From Bacteroidales bacterium (GTDB lineage: Bacteria; Bacteroidota; Bacteroidia; Bacteroidales; UBA3824), in the NCBI GenBank assembly GCA_016293845.1, contig JAEDDH010000009.1, forward strand, positions 1 to 64,000: a DNA stretch of 64,000 bases. Reading direction: 5' to 3'. Both the position numbers and the translations under genes were made by a program. The number at the start of each line of letters is the position of its first letter. Positions within the stretch are counted from its first letter, which is position 1. The notes below the pieces were generated by a model, which did not search any database, was not told the origin of the DNA, and saw only the letters and a list, made by a program, of their open reading frames with translations. Of the stretch, positions 34,117 to 43,087 are shown piece after piece.

Positions 34117-34943
34117 ATTTTCATTACTTCTACGGCTTGTTTTACATCGTGAACGCGCAAAATGTCGGCACCTTTGGCTATGGCTATGGTGTTGATTACC
34201 GAAGTGCCGTTGAGCGAGTTTTCGGGGTTGGTTTCCAAAAGTTTAAAAATCATCGACTTGCGCGAAACTCCTACCAAAATGGGCAGATTAAAAATCTTTA
34301 AATCGTTGATACGGTTGAGCAGTTCGTAATTCTGGTCGATAGTTTTGCCAAATCCGAATCCGGGGTCTAATATTATATCCTTGACACCTGCCTGACGCAG
34401 CGCATCTATTTTGGTATACAAAAACTTGATAACATCTTCCACAATATCAGTGCATTGTGCAGTTTGATGCTTTTCGAGCGGATTGCCAATTGAATGCATA
34501 AGTATATAGGCTGCTCGTGTTTCGGCAACGGTCTTAAACAATTCAGGGTCGAAATATCCGCCTGATATGTCGTTGATTATGCCCACACCGAACTCCTCTG
34601 CCGACATCCGAGCCACGCTGCTGCGGAAAGTATCTACCGAAATCACCACATCGGGAAACTTTGCTCTAATTGCGCTCAATGCTGAGCGTATGCGTTCAAG
34701 TTCCTCTTGCTCTGATACTTGTGCACAGCCGGGACGAGTGCTGAATGCACCCACATCAATTATTTCTGCGCCTTCGGCAATCATTTTTTCGGCTTGTGCG
34801 GCTATGGCATCGGGCGTGTTGCACCGGCTTGCTCCGTAAAACGAGTCGGAGGTATTGTTGATAATGCCCATAACTTTGGGTGCCGACAAGTCTAATAATC
34901 TGCCGTGGCAGTTGATAGTTGTCTGTTTTTGTATTACGTTCAT
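34095..34943 (-). CDS. folP: Dihydropteroate synthase
   Basis: FolP joins p-aminobenzoate to hydroxymethyl-dihydropterin diphosphate in folate synthesis and is the sulfonamide target. The 282-residue protein has PKVMGIINNTSDSFY, AEIIDVGAFSTRPG, VVISVDTFRSSVA, IINDISGGYFD, IILDPGFGFGKT and PILVGVSRKSM, covering both pterin and pABA sites. Length is normal. The downstream barrel gene overlaps it by 22 bp and a SPOR gene lies 12 bp upstream. cdaA, often a neighbour of folP in this phylum, is about 11 kb away. Confidence 0.95.
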   Translation of the reverse strand: MNVIQKQTTINCHGRLLDLSAPKVMGIINNTSDSFYGASRCNTPDAIAAQAEKMIAEGAEIIDVGAFSTRPGCAQVSEQEELERIRSALSAIRAKFPDVVISVDTFRSSVARMSAEEFGVGIINDISGGYFDPELFKTVAETRAAYILMHSIGNPLEKHQTAQCTDIVEDVIKFLYTKIDALRQAGVKDIILDPGFGFGKTIDQNYELLNRINDLKIFNLPILVGVSRKSMIFKLLETNPENSLNGTSVINTIAIAKGADILRVHDVKQAVEVMKICQKTGL

Positions 34944-34955
34944 TGCAAGTGTGTA

Positions 34956-35876
34956 CTACTCAGCGGTGTAAACTTCTGATATATCGCTTACCCTTTTGCC
35001 GTTTTTGTAAGCAACCACAAATACACCTGTTGATACGCCTTTGGCGATGATTTCTTTGCGTGCTTTGTCGGCTTCTTCGTAGGTATCGAAAAAGCCTACT
35101 GAGTATCTGTAAATGCCGTCAACAAGTTCGTTGTTGAGACCTTCGGTTGTGGGATAAAGCTTGCGTAGATATTCGATAGTAAGAGGTTTGTCGTCGGCGG
35201 CAATCTGAACTTTGTAGATAATTTTGTCTGCGGGCTTGGGCGGCTCTTGAGCAATTACGGGTTGCGGTTTGGGCTCCTCTTTCTTGTCGTACCATCCGAG
35301 AATTTCGGCGTATGCCTGCACGCAGTTGTCGAGAGCATCGTCAAACGATTTGTTGGCGTCTTCCTTCACCTTCATTATCTGCAATGGAGTAACCTTTTTG
35401 CCTGTGGGAGTGCGTTTTAATTTGTCTTGAGCGTTAACAAAAAACGTTTCTGCCTCTGAAATGTGCGATTGTGCCGACGATTTTTTGTTGGCAGGACATT
35501 CTTCGATAAGGGTTTCGAGGTTTTCGGAATATACGGCGTAAAACTGACGTGCGGCCTTTTCGTACTGAGTAAAAGCCGAGTTTTTTTGAGTAGCCACAGC
35601 CTCGTCGATAGCGTCGGCCTGCTTGTTAAGTTTTTTTGCCTTTCCTTTTTTCAGTTTGGCTGCTTGGGTTTTCAGCTTGTCAGACTGATTTTGCTTAGTA
35701 ACAGCCTGTTGCATAAGGTTGTCGCCTTTGGCTTTGAGGCTTTCTGCCTGTTCGTATTGGGCGAGTTGGTCGCTGTTGAGGTGCTTTTTAATCTCCTCTG
35801 CAGGGTCTACCTGCTGCTGTGCAAATGTGGCCAAAAACATACACGAAAGAATGGCCGCTGAAATTATCTTCTTCAT
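34956..35876 (-). CDS. Exported SPOR-domain protein
   Basis: A protein of about 306 residues. A signal peptide (MKKIISAAILSCMFLATFAQ) is followed by a long charged helical region with QQAVTKQNQSDKLKTQAAKL and lysine-rich repeats (KKGKAKKLNKQADAID). A C-terminal SPOR-like domain follows (IYKVQIAAD, YRYSVGFFDTYEEADKARKE, GVFVVAYKNGKRV). SPOR domains bind denuded peptidoglycan glycans at division sites. The start at ATG 35876 is chosen since the 14 residues before it are not signal-like. It lies 12 bp upstream of folP. Confidence 0.8.
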   Translation of the reverse strand: MKKIISAAILSCMFLATFAQQQVDPAEEIKKHLNSDQLAQYEQAESLKAKGDNLMQQAVTKQNQSDKLKTQAAKLKKGKAKKLNKQADAIDEAVATQKNSAFTQYEKAARQFYAVYSENLETLIEECPANKKSSAQSHISEAETFFVNAQDKLKRTPTGKKVTPLQIMKVKEDANKSFDDALDNCVQAYAEILGWYDKKEEPKPQPVIAQEPPKPADKIIYKVQIAADDKPLTIEYLRKLYPTTEGLNNELVDGIYRYSVGFFDTYEEADKARKEIIAKGVSTGVFVVAYKNGKRVSDISEVYTAE

Positions 35877-35956
35877 GGTGTTTGCTGTTTTGTAGGTTAT
35901 TTTTATAATATTATGCAATAACGGTGCAATTATAGTAATTATTTTGAAAAGAATAA

Positions 35957-35989
35957 AAGCCGCTGTACAAAAAACTTGTACAGTGGCTT
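35957..35989 (-). terminator. Terminator after the GH31 gene
   Basis: A 14-bp stem with one G-T pair (35957-35970 with 35976-35989, core GCTGTACAA/TTGTACAG) is followed on the minus strand by TTTTATTC. Confidence 0.75.
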
Positions 35990-36013
35990 GTGGATGATAG
36001 TAAATTTTATCTT

Positions 36014-39000
36014 TTATAGTTTAATTGACTGAGTGTTGCCATCATATTTTACGGTAATTTCTTTTCCTTTGGCATTGTTTGGCGATATTGCCACAATGGT
36101 GAAGGTGCGCTCTTTCAACATTCCGGGGAATTCGCCTTCACGGTTGTCTATGGTGAGGGTTTGGGTGGATTCGTTGTATGCAAATTTGATGTTGGCAAAG
36201 CGTCCTGCCTCGTAGCCGTAGTTGGTTCCTTCGTCTTCGTAGAGGGTAAATTCGCCATCAGCACCTGTGTAAACGTATAGACGGATGTTGTCGGCTGGTT
36301 TTTGACGGGTGTATTCAATTTGCGGTCCGAATGGAATTATTGAGCCGCCGCGAACAAACAGAGGTATTTGCGAATATGGCGCGTCTACGGTTTTGTTTTC
36401 GCCTCCTTGCGAAACCATTGCGCCAGTGTAAAAATTGTACCAAATATTGTCTTTTGGGAAATATACCTCGCGTTGGCGTTCTTTGTAGCGGTAAACGGGA
36501 TTAACCATAATCGAAGGACCAAACATAAACTGATAGGCTATGTTGAGCACGTTTTTGTCGGTGCCAAAATCCATAACCAAGGGTCGCATGATGGTGTAAT
36601 CATCGAAATGAACTTTAGCCGCCAAAGAGTAGATGTAAGGCATTAATCGGTAACGCAAATCCATATAATATTTTATAGATTTGTAGGTTTCGGAGTTTTC
36701 GGGTGCGATGTTCCATGGTTCGCGGAAAGGGTATTGTCCGTGGCTGCGATACATAGGAGCAAATGCGCCCACTTGATGCCAACGCACGTTGAGTTCGCGC
36801 CACTCTTTTAGGTCTTCAGTTTCTTTTTTTGTTTTGTCAAACTCTTGCTGAGCAGCTTGAAAGCGGTTTTCTACCGAAAAACCTCCTATATCCTGACTCC
36901 AATAAGGAATGCCCGAAATCGAAAAGTTCAACCCTGCTGTAATCTGTGCTTTGAGGTCTTCCCAACGTGTGCCTATGTCGCCGCTCCAAGTGGCTGTAGA
37001 ATAGCGTTGTTCTCCCAAAAATCCCGAACGGGTAAGCAAGAAAACGCGGTTGTTTTCGGGCGAAAAGTTTGCCTCGTTGTTAAATCCGTTTTGGTTCCAA
37101 GATGAAGATTGTTCTAATTTTTTAGCATCTTTTTTGTCGATGCCTTGTTTTTCGATAGCAGTTTCGTATCCGCGCTGACCATCGTAGATTGCTTCGGCGT
37201 TAACGATAGAGTAGGCGTTGAAATATTCGTCAGACGAGCCAAGTTCGGTAGGTCCGCAGAGTAGTTTGCGGTATTCCATAGGTGTGCAGTCGCGGATATT
37301 GGGTTCGGATGCGTCCATCCACCAAGCGTCCATACCTATCGAGCCGAGTTTGTCGTAGAGTTGACGCCAGAAAATCTTGCGAGCTTCGGGCGAATATGCA
37401 TCGTAAAAAGCGTAGGTAAAGCCTTTGTAATCGTTGAGCGGGTCGGCAAGCCAGTCGCGAAGGCTGTCTTTCAACGATTGCTGATAGATAAATCCCTTGG
37501 CGTTCAATTCTTTAAAGTGTTCAACATTTGGATAGAATTTAGGCCAGCACGAAATCATAATTTTGGCGTTTAGATTGTGGATGTCGTCAATCATTTTTTG
37601 AGGGTTGGAAAAACGCGCGGGGTCAAAATCATAACTTCCCCATTGGTTTATTACCCAATAATTCCAGTCCATAACAATGTTGTCGATAGGCAAATGGCGT
37701 TTGCGGAAACCTTTGAGAGCGTCCACAATTTCGTCTTGAGTTTTGTAACGTTCGCGGCTCTGCCAATATCCCAAAAGCCATTCGGGAGCAATCTGCGCTT
37801 TGCCTGTGAGTGTGCGGTAACCCGAAATTACTTCGTCGGTATTGTTGCCTGCAATAAAGTAGTAATCAAGTTGTTGTGTCATTTCGCTCCAAAACGACAA
37901 TTGGTTTTGTTCTTTTTGGTCAACGGGTTTTAGAGCACGCAAGCCACAGTAAGCCTCGCCGCCATCGGGAGTCCACTCTAAGCGGATAGCGTACTTTTTG
38001 CCTTTTTCCATATTAACCGAAAACTTGCGGGCGTTGGGATTCCACGCTGTACGCCAAATCTTGTTGTCAGAGCCGAGCATTTCTTCGGAATATACGTTTT
38101 TGCCGTTGATTGTGATAGCTTGATAGCCCGAATAATAATGTAAGAATTTGTATTCGCCTGATTCTTTGGGCTCTAACTCTCCTTCGATAACAACGGTGGC
38201 ATTGCCGAGTCCTTTGGGCAATAATCGTCCAACAGTTTTAAAATCTTCGTAATAAATTGAATCTTCGCGCCTTACAATTGGATCTTGACCTTTGATATTG
38301 TATGTGCCTGTGAGAGCGCCTTGGTTGCCGTCTTTGTCGTAGAGGGTGAAAATATCCTTTAAAAACGAGTATGGATTGGGATTGCCATAGCGCATTAGCG
38401 AATAAGAGTCGAACATTAAGCCATAGTTTCGCGACGAAACCACAAACGGAACCGACACTTTGGTGTTGTATTGAAATAGTTCCTCGTTTTTGCCTTTGTA
38501 GTTCCAGTCGTCGGCCTGATGCTGACCAAGACCGTAGATAGCCTCGTCGTCGGGACTATCAAATACTTGCCGATAACTCCATCCGTTGTAGGTTTCGGGC
38601 GTGCCGTCGGCGTGGGTTTGCGTTGCTTGATATGGTTGGAATGTTCGTCCGCCATCGGCTTCGGATAGCAGAATATTGCCGTTTAAATCAGTAAAAAAAA
38701 CTTTTCCTGTTGATGTTATTACATTGGCTTTTAGAGCGTTGGTAACCACTTTTACAGTGTCGCCGCTCTGCTCGACTTTAAAATCGCTTTGCTTTTTTTG
38801 ATCTATTACGGCAAGCGACTGAGGGTCTTTGAAGGCGTTGTCTTTGGTGGCAGAAACGCGGATGATTTTGTCGCCATAAACTTGCAGACGTACTCTTTGC
38901 CCTGTAGATTTTACTAAAATTTCTACTCCTTGGCTGGTGGTAGACACGAGGTCAGAATTGCCTCCTCCGCACGATGCCAACAACAATGCGGGGGCTAATA

Positions 39001-39028
39001 AATTGAATAATTGTTTTTTTATCGACAT
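36014..39028 (-). CDS. GH31 alpha-xylosidase/alpha-glucosidase lipoprotein with PA14 insert
   Basis: A glycoside hydrolase of about 1004 residues that removes alpha-linked xylose or glucose from oligosaccharides at the cell surface. MSIKKQLFNLLAPALLLASC is a lipoprotein signal (Cys at residue 20). A GH31 N-terminal domain is interrupted by a PA14-type sugar-binding domain (about 240-364). The catalytic barrel has WWMDASEPN near residue 567, the Asp nucleophile in the context found in alpha-xylosidases, and GDIGTRWEDL near 683 with the acid/base Asp. The start at 39028 is supported by a -7 element 22 bp upstream; the longer frame to 39172 overlaps the neighbouring gene and is spurious. Confidence 0.9.
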   Translation of the reverse strand: MSIKKQLFNLLAPALLLASCGGGNSDLVSTTSQGVEILVKSTGQRVRLQVYGDKIIRVSATKDNAFKDPQSLAVIDQKKQSDFKVEQSGDTVKVVTNALKANVITSTGKVFFTDLNGNILLSEADGGRTFQPYQATQTHADGTPETYNGWSYRQVFDSPDDEAIYGLGQHQADDWNYKGKNEELFQYNTKVSVPFVVSSRNYGLMFDSYSLMRYGNPNPYSFLKDIFTLYDKDGNQGALTGTYNIKGQDPIVRREDSIYYEDFKTVGRLLPKGLGNATVVIEGELEPKESGEYKFLHYYSGYQAITINGKNVYSEEMLGSDNKIWRTAWNPNARKFSVNMEKGKKYAIRLEWTPDGGEAYCGLRALKPVDQKEQNQLSFWSEMTQQLDYYFIAGNNTDEVISGYRTLTGKAQIAPEWLLGYWQSRERYKTQDEIVDALKGFRKRHLPIDNIVMDWNYWVINQWGSYDFDPARFSNPQKMIDDIHNLNAKIMISCWPKFYPNVEHFKELNAKGFIYQQSLKDSLRDWLADPLNDYKGFTYAFYDAYSPEARKIFWRQLYDKLGSIGMDAWWMDASEPNIRDCTPMEYRKLLCGPTELGSSDEYFNAYSIVNAEAIYDGQRGYETAIEKQGIDKKDAKKLEQSSSWNQNGFNNEANFSPENNRVFLLTRSGFLGEQRYSTATWSGDIGTRWEDLKAQITAGLNFSISGIPYWSQDIGGFSVENRFQAAQQEFDKTKKETEDLKEWRELNVRWHQVGAFAPMYRSHGQYPFREPWNIAPENSETYKSIKYYMDLRYRLMPYIYSLAAKVHFDDYTIMRPLVMDFGTDKNVLNIAYQFMFGPSIMVNPVYRYKERQREVYFPKDNIWYNFYTGAMVSQGGENKTVDAPYSQIPLFVRGGSIIPFGPQIEYTRQKPADNIRLYVYTGADGEFTLYEDEGTNYGYEAGRFANIKFAYNESTQTLTIDNREGEFPGMLKERTFTIVAISPNNAKGKEITVKYDGNTQSIKL

Positions 39029-39049
39029 ATAGATTATATTTTCTTTGTG

Positions 39050-39057
39050 CAAATATA
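39050..39057 (-). promoter_or_regulatory. -7 element of the GH31 gene
   Basis: Reads TATATTTG on the minus strand; transcription would start near 39043, about 15 nt before the ATG at 39028. Confidence 0.65.
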
Positions 39058-39077
39058 ATTGTTTTTGAAATAAAATA

Positions 39078-39110
39078 AAAAAAACGCCCTGAAAGCCAGC
39101 GCGTTTTTTT
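39078..39110. terminator. Terminator after the zinc-ribbon gene
   Basis: AAAAAAACGC (39078-39087) pairs with GCGTTTTTTT (39101-39110). It lies between the zinc-ribbon gene and the GH31 promoter. Confidence 0.75.
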
Positions 39111-39131
39111 ATTAGTAAAGTTGGGTAATTA

Positions 39132-40244
39132 TTATCTGAGTATGAGCACAAGCGCGGTGATAATAGCCACAATAGCCAAAATCAAAAGTGTAATCTTGAT
39201 AGCGCTGTACGGACGTTCGCCCGATACTTTGCCGCTCTGTCCGTTGATGATAAAGCGGTAAGCCTTGCCGTTAAATCGGTATGTGCTCATCCATACGGGC
39301 AGCAGTATGTGCTTGTAAGTGATATCGTTGTATTTGATGCTTTTGGTGGTGATTTCTTGATGGTCGCCGCCGATGTCGTCTTTGATAGATTCGTCGATGG
39401 TATTTTGCATTTTTTTCTGAGCTTCTTGAAATCCTGCCTTGAGGTCTACGCTGTAAGTTTCGGTTTTAAAGCCTGTTAAGAACTTTTCGTCGTAGGGCAC
39501 AAGGTCTTTAAGATTCCACGGCTCAAGATTGTCTAAGTATCTGTATGGGAGCGATTTGCTGCCTACTACAAAAATGTCGTCGAACGAGTTTCGCACTTGA
39601 CCGTATGCTTTGCGCCAATTGGTGTGGGTAACGGTGCGGGTTTTGGTTTGTCCTTGACTATCAGTGTATTGTTCTTCAGTTTTGTAGTCATCACCACGAC
39701 GACCGGTGTAGTCGGTAACTGTGTTGGCATCGTAGGTCCAATAGGGGAGGTAAATGCCTGAAATTCTTTGTTCGTTGGCAAATTTTTTGAGAGCCGAAGG
39801 AGCAAACCACATCCCGTTTATCCACTTTTTAAACTCCTCGTGGCTGTTGCGCTCGGTAACTACAAACGGAAGTATCGCCTTAGGCTTTATCATTTTTGCG
39901 GTGGATTTCTGTTCAATGGCAATCGGGCTGCCGCAGAAATCGCAATTAGAAGATACCACATTATTGTCGAAAGTGGTTTCGGCACCGCAGCAGTTGCATT
40001 TTACGGTGTGAACTTCTTCTATTTGGTCGTCGGAGAGGTTTTCAAGGGCGGTTATATAGTCGTTTTCCTTGATAGCCTCGGCGCGAGCTTCTTCGTTGAT
40101 TTTAATTTCGTTGACTGCGCCGCAGTATTCGCATTTAAGGCTTAGCGAACCCGGGGCAAATGTGAGTTTGGCACCACACTCTTTACAAGTGATAGTATTT
40201 TGATTGGTATCGGATATTTGCGGAGGTTGTGGTTCTAATTCCAT
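39132..40244 (-). CDS. Double zinc-ribbon membrane protein
   Basis: A protein of about 370 residues. Two zinc ribbons at the N-terminus (CKECGAKLTF with CEYCG, then CNCCGAETTF with CDFCGSP) precede a conserved region with ILPFVVTERN, WFAPSALKKFAN and GIYLPYWTYDA. A C-terminal membrane helix (IKITLLILAIVAIITALVLIL) follows. This architecture is annotated in databases as TFIIB-type zinc-ribbon or replication-restart-like; its function is unknown. The start is set at ATG 40244 (MELEPQPPQ). It lies downstream of an SPFH-domain gene on the same strand, a common pairing, with a terminator-like hairpin between them. Confidence 0.78.
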   Translation of the reverse strand: MELEPQPPQISDTNQNTITCKECGAKLTFAPGSLSLKCEYCGAVNEIKINEEARAEAIKENDYITALENLSDDQIEEVHTVKCNCCGAETTFDNNVVSSNCDFCGSPIAIEQKSTAKMIKPKAILPFVVTERNSHEEFKKWINGMWFAPSALKKFANEQRISGIYLPYWTYDANTVTDYTGRRGDDYKTEEQYTDSQGQTKTRTVTHTNWRKAYGQVRNSFDDIFVVGSKSLPYRYLDNLEPWNLKDLVPYDEKFLTGFKTETYSVDLKAGFQEAQKKMQNTIDESIKDDIGGDHQEITTKSIKYNDITYKHILLPVWMSTYRFNGKAYRFIINGQSGKVSGERPYSAIKITLLILAIVAIITALVLILR

Positions 40245-40273
40245 AATAGTAATGTGTTGAGGGTTAAAAATGT

Positions 40274-40311
40274 AAAAACAGGTCTTGTTTTTTGCGCAAG
40301 ACCCGTTTTTA
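40274..40311 (-). terminator. Terminator after the SPFH gene
   Basis: On the minus strand GGTCTTG pairs with CAAGACC (40297-40303 with 40281-40287), followed by a T-rich run. Confidence 0.65.
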
Positions 40312-40330
40312 TTATTCACTTATCTAAATC

Positions 40331-41488
40331 TTACATTGCTGGTGGTGGGGGAGGAGGAACTGCGCCGAACACTTGCGAAAGCTCGGCAACTGTGCTTGCT
40401 GCTGCCCATCCTGCCATACCTTGTTTCCAAACTTGGGTAGAAGGTGTAAACTGTCCTTGAGCTGCCATCTGCTGCAGAGTTTGCAATGGGAACGGTCCCT
40501 GTTGCTGACCGTTGATGTACACGTGGTATTGTGCCATCGGCGGGGGCGGGGGCGGAGCAGCCTGACCATAGCCGGCTTGTCCGTATCCTTGATTTTGCAT
40601 CATCTGCTGTTGCATCATCTGCTGCTGCATCTGCTGATTTTGCATCATGTTGTTCATCATCATCATTTCCATCATACCTTGTCCGCCGCCACCGTTGCCG
40701 GGGTTGCTTGCTGCAGCCTTCATTGCATCGGACATGCTCATCTGCTGGTATTTGTTCATATCGCCGAGCATGTTCATGCCAGTGCCTTCGTCGAGTTTCT
40801 TCTGGAGATCTTCGGGAAGTGTGATGCTCGAGATGAGGAACTTGGTGAATGTTAGACCGTAGTCTGATTCAGAGTTGATGCGCTGTTCTACCACTTTGCT
40901 CATTTTGCTCTGTTCAGCGGCAAAGTCGAGAAGCGATTTTCCGCTTTCGCCAATTGTAGAAACAAAGTTGGTAACAATTATGCTGCGGAGTTCGTCGGCA
41001 ATATCGTTGGTGGTGTATTCGCCGTTGGTGCCCGAAAGTTTTTGGATAAATTTGGCAGCATCGGTTACCTGCATAGAGTAAGTACCAAAGGCTCTGATTG
41101 TTACGCGGCCAAAATCTTGGTCTCTTACGTAGAAGTTGGCAGGTGTTCCCCATTTTTGAGCGGTAAATACTTTGGTGTTAATAAAGTATATCTCGCATTT
41201 AAACGGAGTGTCGAAACCGTATTTCCAACTTTTAAGTTTGGTAAGTATCGGCAAGTTGTTGGTAGTAAGTTCGTAACGTCCGGGGGTGAAAATATCACCA
41301 ATTTCGCCTTCGTTTACGAAAACAGCCACTTGCGATTCTCTTACGGTGAGCTGTGCGCCGTTTTTGATAGCACCGTCGTTGCGGCGGTCAAAACGGTGAA
41401 GGATGATGTTTTGCGAGTTGTCGAGCCATTCAACAACGTCGATCAATTCGCCTTTGATCAGTTCTCTTGCTTTGTCAAATAATCCCAT
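40331..41488 (-). CDS. SPFH-domain protein with C-terminal GYF_2 domain
   Basis: A 385-residue protein: an SPFH/Band-7 region (about 20-240; RESQVAVFVNEGEIGDIFTP, GTPANFYVRDQDFGRVTIRA, YGLTFTKFLISSITLPED). A low-complexity Met/Gln segment follows (about 275-310, runs of MMQQQMMQ) with a proline run, then a GYF_2 domain (YHVYINGQQQGPFPLQTLQQ, WKQGMAGWAAASTV) and a Pro-rich tail. SPFH proteins form membrane-associated assemblies; the GYF_2 domain probably binds proline-rich partners. It has no obvious TM helix. Function is unknown; it pairs with the zinc-ribbon protein downstream. Confidence 0.82.
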   Translation of the reverse strand: MGLFDKARELIKGELIDVVEWLDNSQNIILHRFDRRNDGAIKNGAQLTVRESQVAVFVNEGEIGDIFTPGRYELTTNNLPILTKLKSWKYGFDTPFKCEIYFINTKVFTAQKWGTPANFYVRDQDFGRVTIRAFGTYSMQVTDAAKFIQKLSGTNGEYTTNDIADELRSIIVTNFVSTIGESGKSLLDFAAEQSKMSKVVEQRINSESDYGLTFTKFLISSITLPEDLQKKLDEGTGMNMLGDMNKYQQMSMSDAMKAAASNPGNGGGGQGMMEMMMMNNMMQNQQMQQQMMQQQMMQNQGYGQAGYGQAAPPPPPPMAQYHVYINGQQQGPFPLQTLQQMAAQGQFTPSTQVWKQGMAGWAAASTVAELSQVFGAVPPPPPPAM

Positions 41489-41732
41489 GTCTATGACCTT
41501 TATGTTTATTGTTAATTATTATTGTATTCTCAAACCAATGTTAATGTGTTTTCGATTTATTTTGTTGTTAAAGATAAGGAAAATTGAAACATAGTGTCAA
41601 GTTTTTTGACAAAAAAAATGCAATTTTTTTTTATTTTTTTTATAAAGTGCTGTTTTTTAGTTTGTTATATAAAATGCAAAAAAATGATAATATTTATCAA
41701 ACAATTATATAAGGTGTATCGTTTTTTTTTTG

Positions 41733-41740
41733 TAGATTTG
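41733..41740 (+). promoter_or_regulatory. -7 element of the four-helix membrane protein gene
   Basis: TAGATTTG fits TAnnTTTG and lies 18 bp before the ATG, giving an almost leaderless transcript. The remaining 41489-41732 is AT-rich with no gene. Confidence 0.55.
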
Positions 41741-41757
41741 CCAAAACAATTTATATT

Positions 41758-42873
41758 ATGAACGAAAAACGCGGAATAGCATATTTATTTAGAAATTTCT
41801 TTTGGGACATGACTTTGATGATTGTCTTGATTGTAAATTTCTTGTGGATTTTTTTCGATTGGCTGTTTTCTCTCTCCTTGGTGCAGAATTTTTTTATGGA
41901 GTATACGCCGTCGTTTTACAATCTTTATCTGCCTATCAACGAAAACTTCGACCTTTACGACCTTGTGTTTGTTGCGATATATGTGATTGATTTGCTTGTG
42001 GGATGGTCTATTTCGGTATTCAAAAAGAAAAAGCATCTGCTTGATTATCCTATTTCGCATTGGTACGATATTTTGGGTTGTATTCCATCGGGTTCGCTGC
42101 TGTTTTTCAGGCTTTTGAGAGTATTTTCTATATTAATAAGGTTAGACAAAATGCGAATTTTGGACCTTCAGAAAATATATTTTGTGAAGAAAATTATAAA
42201 AATTGTAAACATTGTAATAGAAGAAGTCTCCGACCGCGTGGTACTCAACATTTTGCGTGATGTAAGAGCCGATTTTGCCGAAGGTCGTCCAATTTCAAAA
42301 GCCATTATGAGCGATGTGGTGGAGCCGCAAAAAGATAAGGTTATTGATTTGTTTTTTACCAAATATGCCGATGTTTCTACCGACACTTATAATCAATATA
42401 AGGACGATTTGCGTGAATATATCCAGCAGAAAACAAGAAATGCTGTGAAAAACAACCGCGAACTTGCAAAACTCACCGCCATGCCCGTGATTGGCTCATC
42501 GATACGCGGCGTTATCGAAAAATCGGTGGCTAATACGGCTTACGAAACTGTGAGCGGTGTTATTGCCGACATTGCCTCCGAAAAAGGTGCCGAAGTGCTC
42601 AAAAATATTACCTCAAAAATTGCCGATATGGTGTTTAAGGATATGGAAGAGCAACTTGGCGAAATTGTTAAAAATGTGGTGGTTTCGACTCTCGACCTTA
42701 TCGAAAAAGAAACCAATGTAAAACAGTGGCGTATCGACGAAATCAACGATGAAATTTACCGCTTAAAGTCAAAAAATAATCCTCAAAAATACGAGGATGC
42801 TATCAATAAACTGATAGAAAAACGTAATGCGTTAATAATAAGTTGTTTTAGAGAAATAGAGACTGATTCGTGA
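41758..42873 (+). CDS. Membrane protein with ion-channel-like N-terminal helices
   Basis: A 371-residue protein. Hydrophobic segments at about 17-36, 66-85 and 100-125 form a small membrane domain. The last of these has an arginine-spaced helix (FFRLLRVFSILIRLDKMRIL) like the voltage-sensing segment of ion transporters, but no pore signature is seen. The remaining 240 residues are helical and soluble-like, with several hydrophobic Ala/Val patches (SVANTAYETVSGVIADIASE). I cannot name a function. It is a single plus-strand gene. Confidence 0.65.
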   Translation: MNEKRGIAYLFRNFFWDMTLMIVLIVNFLWIFFDWLFSLSLVQNFFMEYTPSFYNLYLPINENFDLYDLVFVAIYVIDLLVGWSISVFKKKKHLLDYPISHWYDILGCIPSGSLLFFRLLRVFSILIRLDKMRILDLQKIYFVKKIIKIVNIVIEEVSDRVVLNILRDVRADFAEGRPISKAIMSDVVEPQKDKVIDLFFTKYADVSTDTYNQYKDDLREYIQQKTRNAVKNNRELAKLTAMPVIGSSIRGVIEKSVANTAYETVSGVIADIASEKGAEVLKNITSKIADMVFKDMEEQLGEIVKNVVVSTLDLIEKETNVKQWRIDEINDEIYRLKSKNNPQKYEDAINKLIEKRNALIISCFREIETDS

Positions 42874-42914
42874 AAAAAAGTATAAAAAAATTTTTTTATT
42901 GCGAAATATCTCCT

Positions 42915-42922
42915 TATCTTTG
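42915..42922 (+). promoter_or_regulatory. -7 element of the tRNA-Glu gene
   Basis: TATCTTTG, about 20 bp before the mature tRNA 5' end; a TTG at 42899-42901 is closer than usual for a -33 box. Confidence 0.65.
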
Positions 42923-42943
42923 CACCGCAAAAGCGAAAAACTT

Positions 42944-43015
42944 GGCCCTATCTTCTAACGGTTAGGAAATCAGATTCTCAATCTGGGAATTGGAGTTCGA
43001 TTCTCCATGGGGCTA
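42944..43015 (+). tRNA. tRNA-Glu (CTC anticodon)
   Basis: A 72-nt cloverleaf. The acceptor stem is GGCCCTA with TGGGGCT plus discriminator A. The D-arm sequence is TCTTCTAACGGTTAGGA, and the anticodon stem TCAGA/TCTGG has loop TTCTCAA, placing CTC at positions 34-36. The T-arm is TGGAG-TTCGATT-CTCCA. CCA is not encoded. A promoter lies upstream and a strong terminator downstream, so it is transcribed alone. Confidence 0.93.
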
Positions 43016-43038
43016 CAAAGGTGAAACAAATATGTATT

Positions 43039-43069
43039 AAAAAAGCCGGATTTTCAGTCCGGCTTTTTT
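43039..43069. terminator. Terminator after tRNA-Glu
   Basis: AAAAAAGCCGGA (43039-43050) pairs with TCCGGCTTTTTT (43058-43069), with a 7-nt loop. It serves the tRNA and probably also the converging HTH gene. Confidence 0.9.
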
Positions 43070-43087
43070 AATTGAGAATGCTAAACT

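Noticed and set aside
39029..39172. 48-residue N-terminal extension of the GH31 protein
   Set aside because: It precedes a clear lipoprotein signal, overlaps the neighbouring gene and crosses a -7 promoter element.
42944..43015. Integration site at the tRNA-Glu gene
   Set aside because: No duplicated tRNA 3' end, integrase or foreign gene cluster is seen on either side.
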